The notes: generated by a model not told the origin, from the letters alone. 64,000 nt of DNA from Rachicladosporium sp. CCFEE 5018 (GCA_002077045.2 KZ111207.1:1-64000); one strand, 5' to 3'; counted from the first letter of the stretch, positions 9,541 to 20,789 are shown. Made by a program: numbers and translations.

Positions 9541-9840
9541 AGCAACGCGAGCGTTCTCTCAGGCTATTCCGAGTCTGCTTCCTCACAACGCACCTCCAGC
9601 ACGGCCACCGCAGGATCCGAAGAGGCTCATCTAACCCGCCTGCGCTACCTCCTGCTGAAAGCTGCGCTCAACACGGGCTACTCTCGCTCGTCTCCGCAAC
9701 CTCTTCCAGCTTATATTCAGGCGCAGCCAAACAGCTCATTTGGAACGTTACCATGGCAGATCAAGGTCTGGGGAATCTATCAGAAGCTCGTTGTCAACGA
9801 CAAGAGTATGGGCAGCGCACAAGGCCTACCAAGTAGGAGA

Positions 9841-11354
9841 CTAGGCGCTAGCGATACGGCAAAGAGTGTCAAATGGTTGGGTAGACACGAGCAATGGGCG
9901 TGGATGCGGGATCTGTACCGTTTGGTCTATCCACTCGATGTTGAACGGTCGCCCGAGATCCTACTGCGCAGTCGCGTCATTGGTAATCTGTTCCTTCAAC
10001 GAGAAGCCGTCCTCCTCCGTCAGGTCATCGGCTTCCCAGAAGATCGTCCCACGTGCCGAATCGTCAATGATGCAACCAGAGGGCGCTGTCGCGGTCGCCG
10101 GAATAGGGATGGACTGCGGTCCATCGTCGGGAGAACTCTGCTCGGGGGGCACTGGGGACGTGGCTGTAGCAAGATCACCAGAGATGGGCGCCAGCATGCG
10201 AGCGTAACCGAAGTACTCACCGGACTTATTGGCCGAGAAAATCAGGTAGACGTTGTCCGAGCGCTTGAAAGCGTCGTGCAACGCAGCCTCGTTGTGCACT
10301 TGGGTCGTCCACTCGCTGCGGCGCACGCTGGCATCGAGGTCTTGCGAAGTGAGACTTTTAAGTATAAAGAATGTTTCTGGAATACGAGAAACCCTGCATT
10401 GAGGAATGTCGGAAACCAGCTCCTTCTGTACCTGCGCGGCCGCAGGTGGACCTTCGACGATGGTTGGAGTCTCTACATCATCGGCTTCTGAGACGGGCGA
10501 GACGGAATGGGTGAGAGCCGGGATCGAAGCTGCGCCAGATGAAGGCACCTTCGTGGTAGTTCTTTCTCCTTTCCTCAGACGACAAACCAGCCGCACACCG
10601 TTGAATCGGGAATCGTGGAACCGATGCATGGCGGCCGAACATGCTGCCTCAGTCCGAAAGTTGACAAATGCGCAATTGCTCTTTGCGATCAGGATTAGGC
10701 TTTCGATATCCGTGGTCGCGTCTCGGGAGAAGTGGTCTTTGAGATCGGCAGTACTACCCGCTAGTGGGAGGTTTCCGACCCAAAGCGCGAACCCAGATTG
10801 CCTTGGCTTGCGCGGAGGACCTCGAGGCGCGCTGAAGACAGGTGAAAGCTGTGGGCCCACTTGGGTGCCGTGATCTGGATAACGGTCAGTGCTGCACTTG
10901 CGGACACGCTTGCTGACCTGTGAACTCACTTGTGGCCCATGCCGCCCATGCCTGTGTAAGGTCCAGTCCCAAGGAATGCTCGCGAGTGCTGCCACTCTGC
11001 AGGCGTCATGGGAGCGGCAGGTACATCTGAGGGTATGGCGTACCTGATGCCATCAGTCGTTGGTCCTGCAGACCTGACATAGCGAAAGATGGTCCATAGT
11101 CCTGGAACCCATACTGGGGCATACAATGCTGTTCGGGGTGCTGGACATATTGTGGCAGTAGGTGCAGGTTGCCATGCGCTATCTGGGGATTGATGTACGC
11201 GGGATGTCGTGCATACTGGTCTATCGCGCCAGGGAAAGGGTGCTGACCAGAGTGCTGTAGAGCTGCATGCGGCTGTGACTGAACGGTTGGTAGCGGCGTC
11301 GAAAATCTGCATACTGAACGGCTGACCGCCGTAGCGGTTAGGTGAATGGCTCAT
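9841..11354 (-). pseudogene. RRM-YTH RNA-binding protein remnant (m6A-reader type)
   Basis: Exon 1 (to about 10926) carries a Gly/Pro/Gln-type N-terminus ending HSRAFLGTGPYTGMGG, but its middle is readable only after changing frame. A 344-codon frame (9961-10995) then holds an RRM (ALWVGNLPLAGSTADLKDHF ... NCAFVNFRT) and the first half of a YTH domain (ETFFILKSLTSQDLD, DNVYLIFSANKSGEYFGYA). An in-frame TAG at 9961-9963 interrupts it. The same frame continues to 9841 as DLGRPFNIEWIDQTVQIPHP, which is the family's C-terminal YTH block. So a single stop splits the YTH domain, and exon 1 has frameshifts. Intact homologues bind N6-methyladenosine in RNA. Probably a pseudogene; stop readthrough is a remote alternative. 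Confidence 0.65.
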
Positions 11355-13867
11355 ATGTAGTACAGGGCCGCCTAGGTTACAGTCCAGTGATGATTAAAGA
11401 ATATTGTCCTATAACCGACAATACCTTCAAATGCTGACGCGGAGCTATGCAATACTTGAAGAGTTGCCGCCTCGCCAACACAGAGACCCACTATAACGGC
11501 AGCGTGAAGAGCCGCAACATGGCTATGAGGGGGTAATGATCGGTACAACGCGATGATCAAAGGCCGCAAGTTGCTGACAGTACTAACGACAAAGTCAGAC
11601 CGATCTCGAAGAGACTGTGTAGGTGAGTGGAAGCTTGAGCGTCAATGTGCGCATTCTCCCAGCTGTAGCTCATCGCCGGCGCTACGAAAAGTCGTCCAGG
11701 CAGCTTTCTGAGAGTCCAAGGATACCCGTGCGAATAGTAATCATCCGGGGAGATACCGTCGAGCTGCTGCCATCCACAAGGGTCCGACTAGGGTGCAAAG
11801 GCTACTGCAGCAAAGACACTCGTGGCTCGCTTCCCACTCGTCTGACATTGACTTAAGGACTTGTAAGCGCGAGATCGAGCCTAGCTGCTTCTGAGATCTG
11901 CAGGACTAGTCCTCTAGCGTGCTGATCACGCCTGGTGTGCGTTACGCCACATGCGTTTCATCGCGTGCCACGCCCAACAATGGCTCTAGTCCGTTGCACA
12001 AGCTACTAGCATACCCGGGCCCGTTGAATGCGATGCCAAAATGCCAAGAGTACGGGATGTGATTGATCCGGGGGAACTGCTTCGCGGCCGGCGAATCCCG
12101 TGGCACGGCACTGAGATTTGCCCTGTGCTTCGCTTGTTCCCGAAAAGATGTTACCACGAGCCAGGCTTCAGCATGTCACCGATGGACAGGGATATCTGTG
12201 ATATGTTCCAGAATCACTGGTAGCACGTCTTCTGACGATTCTCCCAGATTGCATCAAGAAGGTCTGTCGACATTGGCATGACCCTGAGCGACGACACTTG
12301 CTGGAATCGATGCCCTGCGAATCGATTATTTCACCGCCATAACAGCCCAGTCAATGTATGTCTCTGCTGATCAGCATGAGGCCTCGATCAGACCCAGCGA
12401 CATTCTGTTACGTAGCCGCCGCCGCCGCCCAGTACTGCGCTACTTGCTAGCTGGAGCTCCCGGCCTACGGAACCACAATCGACACTACAAGGATTTCCAG
12501 GACGAGAAGCATAGTCCTCGCATACGGAGGATCCACGGCCTAGGGGTAGTTTTCAACCGCGCTCGCTCCCCTAGACGCAACGCACCAGATCATCCAATGA
12601 CATCTACTCAGAGACAGCCACGAGATGCCAAGATAGCATTAGCGGACTAGAAGTCGCAAATAAGAGGCGTTTCAAACCTTACCTTAGGCGCATACACAGT
12701 CTAAACCCTCTTTCTCCTGCAGGGACGGCGACACCACACACGGGATGTGATCCGCGTGCGCTACGACTGATAACACACTTCTAGCGGTGACCCCTAGGTG
12801 CTCGACCATCGGATCCTACCGCAAAGGTAATTTCGTGGAGCCTAGTGGCCGATTACGTTTGCTTGGAACTAGCTACATCCCTGTTGGTTGATGATAAGCT
12901 TGGCATGAATGCATACGAGAGCTAGTTATATCATCCAAGTAGCGTAGATCTATAAGCCGATTGGAATTAGAGAGCAAAGCTCGAGCGCTCGACTAGCGAG
13001 ACTGACATGGACGCATAGGCGTGATAGAAGGGGATCTTGCTGATTAGACTAAACAAGTTGGACTGCCTAGAAGGTAGACAGACTAATGCTGGCTTAGGCT
13101 AGTCATGTTCCTAGAAGAGACTTTCGGCCAATGCAGGGTTAGCAGTGAACTACCAACTACACGAGGAGTATCATTAGTTAATAGTTCTGTTCCAGTCCTC
13201 GATCCGCGATCCGCCTAGCTGCTAATAGACGTTATTATAGCGTCTTCGTTCGGTCGCGGACCAGCGTGCTGCGACCGGAACGTCGGGTCAATTGGCTGCA
13301 GACATACGAGATTAGAAATGCCGATACACGCGCTCACGCACATGACATGCTACACACGCGTAGAGCTCCAGCGCCTTGCTGCCAAGCGAGAGAAGGAACG
13401 TCCACCCCGCTAGCACCTTCTACCGCACGGGCACCGACCGGCATTGCAGCATCAGCCCGCAACGGGATAGCATCACTGCAGATGTCTACCTTGAGCAGCT
13501 TCTTGCTTTTGCTTGGAGATGCTAGATCAGGATGCCGGGCGTTGGTAAGTTTTGAATATGCGCTGGCGCGTGAGCCGCGCACCGGCGAGGTGATAGGATG
13601 ATTGCGATGCTGATGGCGTAGCCTGGCATGCACCGTTCGGGTTTTGCATATACGGATGGTGGTGCTGGTGGTTTGTCTCTCCTCGTCTACACTTCCTGCA
13701 GGTGGTTTTCCAGACTATTCGTCGCTACTTTGACCTCAGTCTCGAGGCTTCAATACGAGCGTCATCACTCAACACTGAGCATTTATCCTTCGACAAGTCT
13801 ATGCAGCCATACCACATCTCAAGCTGCTGCCTGTCCTGAGAGCATCTTCTCACACTAGACACTCCGC
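11355..13867. other. 2.5 kb without a recognisable gene
   Basis: Only short, unrelated open frames occur on both strands and none shows a domain or conserved block. Composition is ordinary, with scattered stops. It may be strongly eroded sequence. A frame at 13334-13633 (minus) and its opposite at 13266-13601 are mutually overlapping and unsupported. Pyrimidine-rich sequence before 13868 is probably the promoter of the F-box-like gene. Confidence 0.5.
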
Positions 13868-14629
13868 ATGTCGACCACGATGTTCCGATGCCAGCGATCC
13901 TTGGACCTTGAAACTCCATCAGCAACATCCAAGACAGCTGCATACTCGCACCTTTTATCACTCCCATCCGAGCTTTGCATCGAGATCTACACCCTAGCCC
14001 TCACCCAGCAAGCAGCCGCATTGCCCCTTCTGACAACCTCCCACGCCATCACAATGGAAGCCATACCTCTTCTCTTCGCCCGGTCATTGACCTTTGCATC
14101 CCAACAAAAGCTCCTGGCCTGGACACCTCAGCACTCTCCAGCGAATCTCAATTCGGTGCGGGACCTCACGCTTCGCCTTGCTGACATTGATCTGTCTCCA
14201 GTCCTGGCAGGCACCATCAAGGGCGGCGTGTGGAGCTTGTACGCGTCACACCTTGCGGAGCTGTCGGCCACACTACGGCATCTCCCGAGCCTTGAAAAGC
14301 TTACGGTAGTGCCACCAAGGAACTTGCACAGCACTTTATTGCGTGGGTTCTACATCACTTTACTTTCCATGCTTACAAAGCTCTGGCCTAGGCTGAAGCT
14401 ACTGATCCTTCACGACGACGAGGACATCCTCAGAGTTGTGCCAAGCCTGGGCGAGGTGGCGCAGGTTGAATTCGTACCTACGGCGAAGTTTGGGTCTGGT
14501 GCGAGGAAGGGAAGGGCGTTGAGACCGTCGAGTAAGGAAAGGAAGGGCGGAAGTGAGAGGGTGGACTCCCCTATGGCTGAGGCAGATAGCAGTGATGCGA
14601 GTTCTCAGGGTCGGCGTATGGAGTGCTAG
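13868..14629 (+). CDS. F-box-like protein, 253 aa
   Basis: One uninterrupted frame without introns. Residues about 27-45 read LLSLPSELCIEIYTLAL, the LP-x-E-(L/I)-x-x-x-I pattern that opens F-box-like domains in many short fungal proteins. The rest contains Leu-rich helical segments (RDLTLRLADIDL; LSATLRHLPSLEKLTV) and ends in a basic, Ser-rich low-complexity tail from about residue 208. F-box proteins link targets to SCF ubiquitin ligases, but this subgroup is usually annotated only as hypothetical. It stands alone between a decayed region and the Mutator-like element. The start codon follows CCGC and suits the frame; an in-frame ATG at codon 5 is an alternative. Confidence 0.65.
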   Translation: MSTTMFRCQRSLDLETPSATSKTAAYSHLLSLPSELCIEIYTLALTQQAAALPLLTTSHAITMEAIPLLFARSLTFASQQKLLAWTPQHSPANLNSVRDLTLRLADIDLSPVLAGTIKGGVWSLYASHLAELSATLRHLPSLEKLTVVPPRNLHSTLLRGFYITLLSMLTKLWPRLKLLILHDDEDILRVVPSLGEVAQVEFVPTAKFGSGARKGRALRPSSKERKGGSERVDSPMAEADSSDASSQGRRMEC

Positions 14630-15072
14630 AATGTATGACTTGGAGGGCATAGCAAGCAGTGTATCGCACAACTGACATAATGAAAGTTGGCACATGCACA
14701 CAGGGAACGATAGAGAAGGCGTCGCAAGACTGACATAACGAAGCTTAGCGCATGCACATAGATTCCCGCTCAAGCCAATCCTACGTACTCCCTTACATGC
14801 GTACCTCAGAGTTCCCCTCGCATTCGCCCTATCCAATATCCAGCCTCCGATTTCCGACCTTAGACACTACCCGTAGCACCAGCCGTACCGACCTCTACTA
14901 GGCTAAGGTATGGCTCTAGGGTTACTGTTATTGCCTCTTCAGTGGATCTAAGACAAGGTATTTACTATAGCTAGTCCTGCGGGTTGCCATCCGCGCGCTC
15001 CGTAACGATGGCAAACTTGAGCTGATTCGGATCCCCTTCCTGAAAGTGTGTATGGAAGACCCGAATGACATG
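14630..15072. other. Intergenic, no gene seen
   Basis: It contains a repeated phrase (CGCACAACTGACATAA / CGCAAGACTGACATAACG) at about 14666 and 14727. No coding signal. Confidence 0.4.
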
Positions 15073-15158
15073 CGGAATTGCTATACGCAGTGCATCCAAA
15101 TTGCTACGTGCAGTACATCATGGTGCGTGCGTCACGCTATGCCTCTTCTCGTTATTAA
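15073..15158 (+). repeat. MULE left terminal inverted repeat
   Basis: It matches the reverse complement of 18731-18813. Its inner end runs into a perfect 19-bp palindrome, TTCTCGTTATTAACGAGAA (15146-15164). Confidence 0.85.
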
Positions 15159-16181
15159 CGAGAATGACATACATGTCAACTGTTTTGTACTGAATGAAAC
15201 TCCATTATGTAATTGGCTTCTCGCTCAACTCCGCGATGTGTGTCTACTCAGGCTTCTCGTTCACAACGAGAACCTCAACTGCTCTGTGGCCACTGCTGCA
15301 CGCCTGTATCCGCCCTTCCCTGTAATCCAGCAGTCTGCCTTGCGCGCCTTGTGAGGCTGTCGTATGTGATCACATTCACACCGAGGAGGAGGGCGATACT
15401 GTCGCGCATCGCGGTACGGACGTGGCGTGCCATTTTCTGAAGAATGAGTGTCAGCAATTCGTTTCAAACGAGAAGGTGTTTATCCATACCGCAATCTTGC
15501 CGTTGTTCTGGCGCTGAGTCCACGTCCCATTCCCAACAGCCCAGAGCTCAACCATTGCCTCCTCCCAGAGACAACCGCACGGAACATATTCGTCTGGGTC
15601 GAGGCCAATCGGGATCTGATTGCCACTAGGCATTGCATCATTGCCAGCCCAGCAGCTCTCACACTTTGGTATGCTTCGGTTCTGGCGAAAGCAATGAGCA
15701 CTATTGAGTAAAGTTAGCTTCGTCTTAAAACGATATGTAAACGTAAAGAGGTTCGTTCATACCGAAGACCATCCTCAGAGTGCATAGCGTAATTGATAGG
15801 GCGCGCATTTGGTCCCTATCGGTTAGCGTAGAGGTGCACACGCTGACGCTGTGCCTGAGTGAGGGTAGGCCAAAGACGATTGGCCTCAGCGATCCAACGT
15901 TGTTCTTGAGCTGGGCGAGCTGGGCCCGCGTTTGCGAAGCCAGGGAGGTTCTGAAGTCCTGAAGCCATCATTCGTTGAGGACGAGAAGGTGCGAGATCCG
16001 GATATAGAAGGAGGATGAGTGTTGTAGAGAGGAGAGGTAGAAGCTGACAGTTTAAGTAGTCCTCGCTAGCTCCGCATATGATTATAATAGCAATCATTTG
16101 TGAAGTCACGAGTATACTCATCAGAAAGTGAAGTCACAAGTGAAGTTATAAGTGAAGTTACAAGTGAAGTCACAAGTAAAG

Positions 16182-18585
16182 CTAGCGTGGCTTGTATGGC
16201 GTCTCAAACGAGGTTCTCGCTGCGTAGGAAGATACACGTGATGGCCAGGTGAATTGTTCGGAGTAGGAGGAGGGAGTGTATTGCTGCGGATTGTGTAGAG
16301 CTGAGTAGATATTCGTCTGAAACGAAGGCTGCGGAGCTGGGTAGATATTCGTTTGAAATGAAGGCTGCGGAGTTGTGTAGATATTCGTTTGAAATGACGG
16401 CTGCGGAGGTAGGTAAATATTCGTCTGAAATGGAGGCTGCGGAGGTAGGTAGGTGTTCGTTTGAAATGAAGACTGCGGAGGCGGGTGGGTATTCGTCTGC
16501 AACGAAGGCTGCGGAGGCAGGTAGGTATTCGCTTGTGTAGAGGGCGGAGGCGCGTAGGTGTTCGCTTGTGAGGAGGGCGGAGGTAGCATGGTCGATAAGG
16601 ATGGAAGTTGGTCCTTCTCTTTTACCTCACTTGGTCTTTTACGTCGCCTCGCCTGAGACGAGATGTTCTGATCAACCTTCTCTGCAAAGAGCTGATCTCT
16701 CCGATTACCGCGAATACCAGCACCTTGTTGTTGGCGAGATGTTTGATGAATCTGAACTCGGTCAAGTCCTCGTCTAGAACGAGAAGGTAAAGCTGCAAAG
16801 TCGCCAATCTGTGTTGGGGTTTCATCTTGTACACGTTCGGTATGGTAGAACTTGTCAAAATCGCTCGTTGACAACGAATTCCCTGCTTCAATAAGCCGGA
16901 GGATCCTATGGCGGCAGGGTAATCCAGTAGTCGTTGTATATACACCAGAACAGGGCTCTCGAACTAGTGTATGGTCTCTATCCAACGCTCGATGCTCTCT
17001 CGTTGCAAACGAGAACTGCTCTTTTGCCTTGAGAATTGCGAAGTGGAAAATCTTTCGGTGGAGACGATAAAACATTGCAGAATTTATACCAAGTAGTGCT
17101 TCCTGACGTTCGTTTGAAACGTGTTGTCGGAATTCGGTAGCCTGTAGAGCCCCACCATGGAAGGAGGCGATCGATCAGGCCGAGTATGTCTGACTGACCA
17201 CAACCTAGCCATTTCTTGATCGCCGCATGACTCCCCTCGACACGAGAAGTAGACTGGACTCCCCACGTCATCTTTTCGTTCAAGACGTGAGCTGTACAAA
17301 GCTCGCGATGGTGATGAAACCACTGCCTTTGAAGATAGTCAAACCCTTTGGGCCAGCACGTCTTCAACGAGGTACAGTGCTCCTCGTACTTGGCAGAAGT
17401 AGGTGCGTTGATTGCAGCCCGGAAGATTCCATAAAATTCCTCTGCCTTCTCGGTATCAACGAAATCTCTCCTCCCATCACCTTTCGGTAGCTGTGCGAAA
17501 GTCGAACGTGTATACGCGAGCACATCTTTACTCATATGCCATAGGCAAAGGCGGCGCGTAGCAGAAGGGAAGACCGTTGCAATTGCATGTAAGCAGGCGC
17601 GATCTCGATCTACAACGAAGAGCTTTGGTTCAGGTATTCGTTCAGAACGAAGAACTTCTTGGACCTGCTGAAGTACCCAGAGAAACGCGGCTTCATCTTC
17701 AGCAGGAAGGATTGCGAGACCAAACTGAAGTGTTTTGTTCGACCCAGACGTACCACATATATTGAATAGCGGTCTGTTATATCGATTCGTTGTATACGTG
17801 TTATCGCAGAGAATGATGTTTGGGTACTCTCGCCATAGCTGAAGCGACTCAGGGTGGAGAATTAGGATCTGAGAAAGGCAGTTCTTCTCGTTCAGACCGT
17901 ATCGATATGTGAAGCCGTGAACCTCGAGCTTATCCAATGCAGCGTCAGCGACCGTTCGATTATGTTAGAGTGAGCTGGCGGTACCGTAGCCGAATATTCG
18001 AGATGTCCTTCTTCGTCTGTAACGAAAGAGGATACCTTTCACGCATAAGCGAGAGAGACTGGCTGACCTTGACACCATGCTTATGGTGTGAAAGAATCTC
18101 ATTCACCATATCCTCTGTTCGCTCGTAACGGCGTTGGTTCGCTGGAAGCGAGCCTAGCTGAATAGGAGGATGGTTATGGTATTCGCTCTTCTCGTTCTGA
18201 ACGTGCCGAATTGACCATGCTCCGGGATTGTCGACTACGGCGCGGAAACGAATTGTCATCGGACAACGGCTTTTATGCGAAGATCGATTCCTTCTCCGGG
18301 CGTCCTCAGAGTATCCTGCATTGATCCTCGGCTTTCCACCTTGTCCGCAACGAGCAAGCTTCCGTGTTGGTACCCCAGAACTGATTACAACTTCGAATCC
18401 GTACTGCCGAGTCCAGGCGCGGACTGCAGATTGGAGGTCCTCGTAAGAGACGAATTCTTGCTCTGGTGGAGGTGGTATACGGTAGGCTGTGACTTCGTCT
18501 TGAACGTTCTCTCCTCCGCTTTCGCTCTGAGAGAAAGATGGCTCCTCCTATCGACAGAGCTTGTAGGCAGCTCAAGTGTATCCAT
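16182..18585 (-). pseudogene. MULE transposase, frameshifted
   Basis: Minus strand. It opens with MDTLELP (18585). After a frame change the FAR1/WRKY-GCM1-like DNA-binding region follows: EQEFVSYEDLQSAVRAW, a Cys (RSSHKSRCP), RFRAVVDNPGAWSIRHV and HNHPP. A long frame (17937-16978) holds the MULE catalytic core: IILCDNTYTTNRYNRPLF with the first Asp, LFVVDRDRACLHAI with the second, CLWHMSKDVLAY, and SRVEGSHAAIKKWL with the Glu. A 1-nt shift near 17138 leads to LLGINSAMFYRLHRKIFHF and a Cys/His part (TGLPCRHRILRLI, SWIM-like). A Pro/Gln repeat tail follows, ending at 16182. At least two further single-base shifts (near 17955 and 18480) break it. The catalytic residues are still present, so decay looks recent. 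Confidence 0.75.
16300..16590 (-). repeat. 36-bp minisatellite encoding a Pro/Gln tail
   Basis: About eight units of 33-36 bp encode 11-12 residue repeats of the type PPQPSFQTNIYL at the C-terminus of the MULE transposase. Each unit contains one copy of the TTCGTYTGAAAYGAA palindrome (for example 16312-16326, 16348-16362, 16456-16470, 16492-16506), degraded in the two outer units near 16528 and 16560. Confidence 0.85.
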
Positions 18586-18730
18586 AATAAGTATCTCGTC
18601 CTAGTCGAGTAGAAGGAAGAGGTTACGCAGTTTGAGATAGTAGACAGCGTAGTAGATACGTTATGAACACTTTGCGCGTTAAGAAATCACGAACAATACG
18701 CGTCAGTATGAGATAACATGGAATAACTCT

Positions 18731-18813
18731 TTAATAACGAGAAGAGGCATAGCGTGACGCACGCACCATGATACTGCACGTAGCAAATTGGATGTACTGC
18801 GTATAGCAATTCC
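18731..18813 (-). repeat. MULE right terminal inverted repeat
   Basis: Reverse complement of the left TIR with a 2-3 base indel and a few substitutions; the palindrome at its inner edge is damaged here (TCTTTAATAACGAGA). Confidence 0.85.
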
Positions 18814-19086
18814 GATAGCCCTAGCCTACCCGCTTGCGAAGAAGGCACGTGTATTTGAAAAAACATAGAAATGGCCCGATCGCAAGCGTGTAGAACGTGC
18901 GGGGCCCCGTCTATCGTGAGATCTCATTGCTACATGGTGCAGGAAGCTACACTGCCGCTACGGCACGTGCTCGTTTCCCACGCGGCAAATCGAGAGCCTC
19001 ATGCCAGAATGATATATGAAGACGGATGTTTCCTCTCCTGACCTAACTGCCGTCGGTCTTGTGTGCATCACACGTTTCCAATCAAC
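18814..19086. other. Promoter side of the GH93-like gene
   Basis: Non-coding spacer between the MULE and the GH93 start. No specific regulator site can be assigned. Confidence 0.3.
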
Positions 19087-20206
19087 ATGAAGGGATCCAT
19101 CTCGCAATTCTGTGTCCTCGTGGCTGCCGCCACAGTCACTTTTGTACACGGTAATCCGTTGCTAGCCCGTGCAGTGGCACCTTTCGGCCAAAGGGCCATC
19201 TACACCCCGGCTTCCAACTACCGCACGCCTAAGGTTCTCTATCCTCGCAGCGTCAAGCTGAACGACGGGTCGCTTTTGGCAACTTGGGAGAATTACTCAC
19301 CCGAGCCTCCAAAAGTCTACTTCCCAATCTACAATAGCACCGACAATGGCGCCTCGTGGAAGTCTCTCTCCACCGTTCAGGACACGGTCAACGGCTGGGG
19401 TCTCCGCTATCAGCCGTTTTTGTAAGTTCTCCCAAGAGCTTGGGCTGGATTCGCTGCAGGCACTGTCCTCCTAGCTGGAAATTCCATTCCTTCCGACCTG
19501 AGTGCTACACGCATAGATATATACACTTCGACAAACGGCGACCTCGCCTGGAATTCCTTGAGCCGCGTTGCCGCTGGGGGCCCAGGCAGACACTACCAAT
19601 GGCAAAACACCGATCTGGGAGCCGTTCCTGCTCTTACTCAACGGCGCCCTAGTCGTGTATTACTCTGATCAACGCGACCCTGCCTACGGCCAGAAGATTG
19701 TCCATCAAAGCTCCACAGACGGGAAGAATTGGGGAGGTGTTATGAATGACGTTATCTCGTCCATCTACACCGATCGTCCTGGGATGCCTACTATTGCTGC
19801 ACTGCCGAATGGCAGGTTCATTATGACATATGAGAACGGCCGTGGCAATCCGTACAGCTTCCCGGTTTATTACAAGATCGCCTCCAATCCGACAGCGTTT
19901 GACTCCGTCGCAGGCACTGCGCTTCGAGCTACCGATGGGACTGTACCAATTTCGAGTCTGTACGTGGCGTGGAGTGCGGCTGGCGGCACCAGTGGTACCA
20001 TCATTGTCAGCGCTGGCGACAACCGCCCCATTTTCCTGAACACTCAGCTAGGCAATGTCAACTCTTGGACGACAAGAATTGTTACAATCGCGAGTGGTTA
20101 CTCGCGAGAGGTGAGGGCGCTAGACAACGTGGGTGCGGTGATGATCCTAGGCGCCGGCCCGTTAGGTGGTAACAACTATGTATCGAATGCTGTCATTAAT
20201 CTGTAG
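19087..20206 (+). pseudogene. GH93 exo-arabinanase-like protein, broken
   Basis: The product begins with a signal peptide (MKGSISQFCVLVAAATVTFVHG). The body follows the GH93/BNR-type exo-alpha-1,5-L-arabinanase family: SLLATWENYSPEP, IYNSTDNGASWKSLS, GWGLRYQPFL, GTVLLAGNSIPSDLSATR, LVVYYSDQRDP, GQKIVHQSSTDGKNW, RPGMPTIAALPNGRFIMTYE. It shows the same blocks as the intact gene at 27388-28689. Two lesions are visible: an in-frame TAA at 19423-19425, where the sister gene has Tyr, and a 1-nt frameshift at the GGGGG run near 19577. No intron with correct phase can remove the stop. Without them the protein would be near the normal length. The enzyme would release arabinobiose from linear arabinan outside the cell. 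An assembly error at the G-run is possible; the stop is harder to dismiss. Confidence 0.75.
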
Positions 20207-20789
20207 CCTCGCTATACCCGACAAAGACATAATCACGGTAGCTTTGTGCGCCCTGAACTTCAGTGAAAGACTACAAACACGTTTGATAACCTCGGGTCCG
20301 GCGCTACGCGTATCTGTCGGATGGGCCAATGTTCTAGACCCTTTGGAGTCCACTTGCTTAAACCTTGTTTTTATTACCGCTTTATTTTCTGCGATTCCTT
20401 CTGTTTTACGATCCGTCTTCAGCCGACACCCCTGCAAGTCATTTCTAATAAGCTACTATAAGTTGATGCTGGCGGGGCTCGTAATCTTCCGATTGTGGGA
20501 CTGTAGCCGAAACGGCAAGATATGAAACCAAGTGCTCTCAGACCTTTGCTTTGCGGTAGACGTTAATACTAGAGAAGTATTATCGCACAGTGGCTGCCAG
20601 TAAAGGGTGACTGCTGATGCAATGATGATGGTGACTGTCAGAGAAGGCTGAGTACTAGATCCCTTTAGTCCCACAGTCCCTACAATGTTGGTGGTCTTAG
20701 TAATACAGAGCGATTGTAAGACACTGAAGACCACTCATCGCACGGCCAAAGCATGGGCACGGAAACACGGGCCCAGATTTGCGCCAGCA
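20207..20789. other. Intergenic, no gene seen
   Basis: Terminator side of the GH93-like gene, then unassigned sequence leading into a LINE scrap. No domain is recognised. Confidence 0.4.

Larger units (their letters stand above)
15073..18813 (-). mobile_element. Mutator-like (MULE) DNA transposon, 3.7 kb
   Basis: The element is bounded by inverted repeats of 86 bp (15073-15158) and 83 bp (18731-18813) that agree except for a few substitutions and a small indel. Both start CGGAATTGCTATACGCAGT read inwards. The minus strand inside encodes a MULE-type transposase with an N-terminal FAR1-like region. I could not find an 8-11 bp target-site duplication in the flanks (left ...AATGACATG, right ATAGCCCTA...), so the insertion is old, rearranged, or the ends are slightly different. 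The element is packed with a short palindromic motif (see Findings), some copies lying inside the TIR. Confidence 0.8.

Noticed and set aside
9193..10491. A 432-codon plus-strand open frame
   Set aside because: Its second half is antisense to the RRM-YTH gene and carries no domain; only the short SET motif near 9409-9540 is meaningful.
16300..16590. Regular repeats that could suggest a CRISPR array
   Set aside because: Units are contiguous without unique spacers, encode a protein tail, and the host is a fungus.
19423..19460. An intron that would remove the TAA in the first GH93 gene
   Set aside because: GTAAGT...GCTGCAG is present but only 38 bp long, and splicing puts the downstream sequence in the wrong frame, whereas reading through gives the conserved residues.
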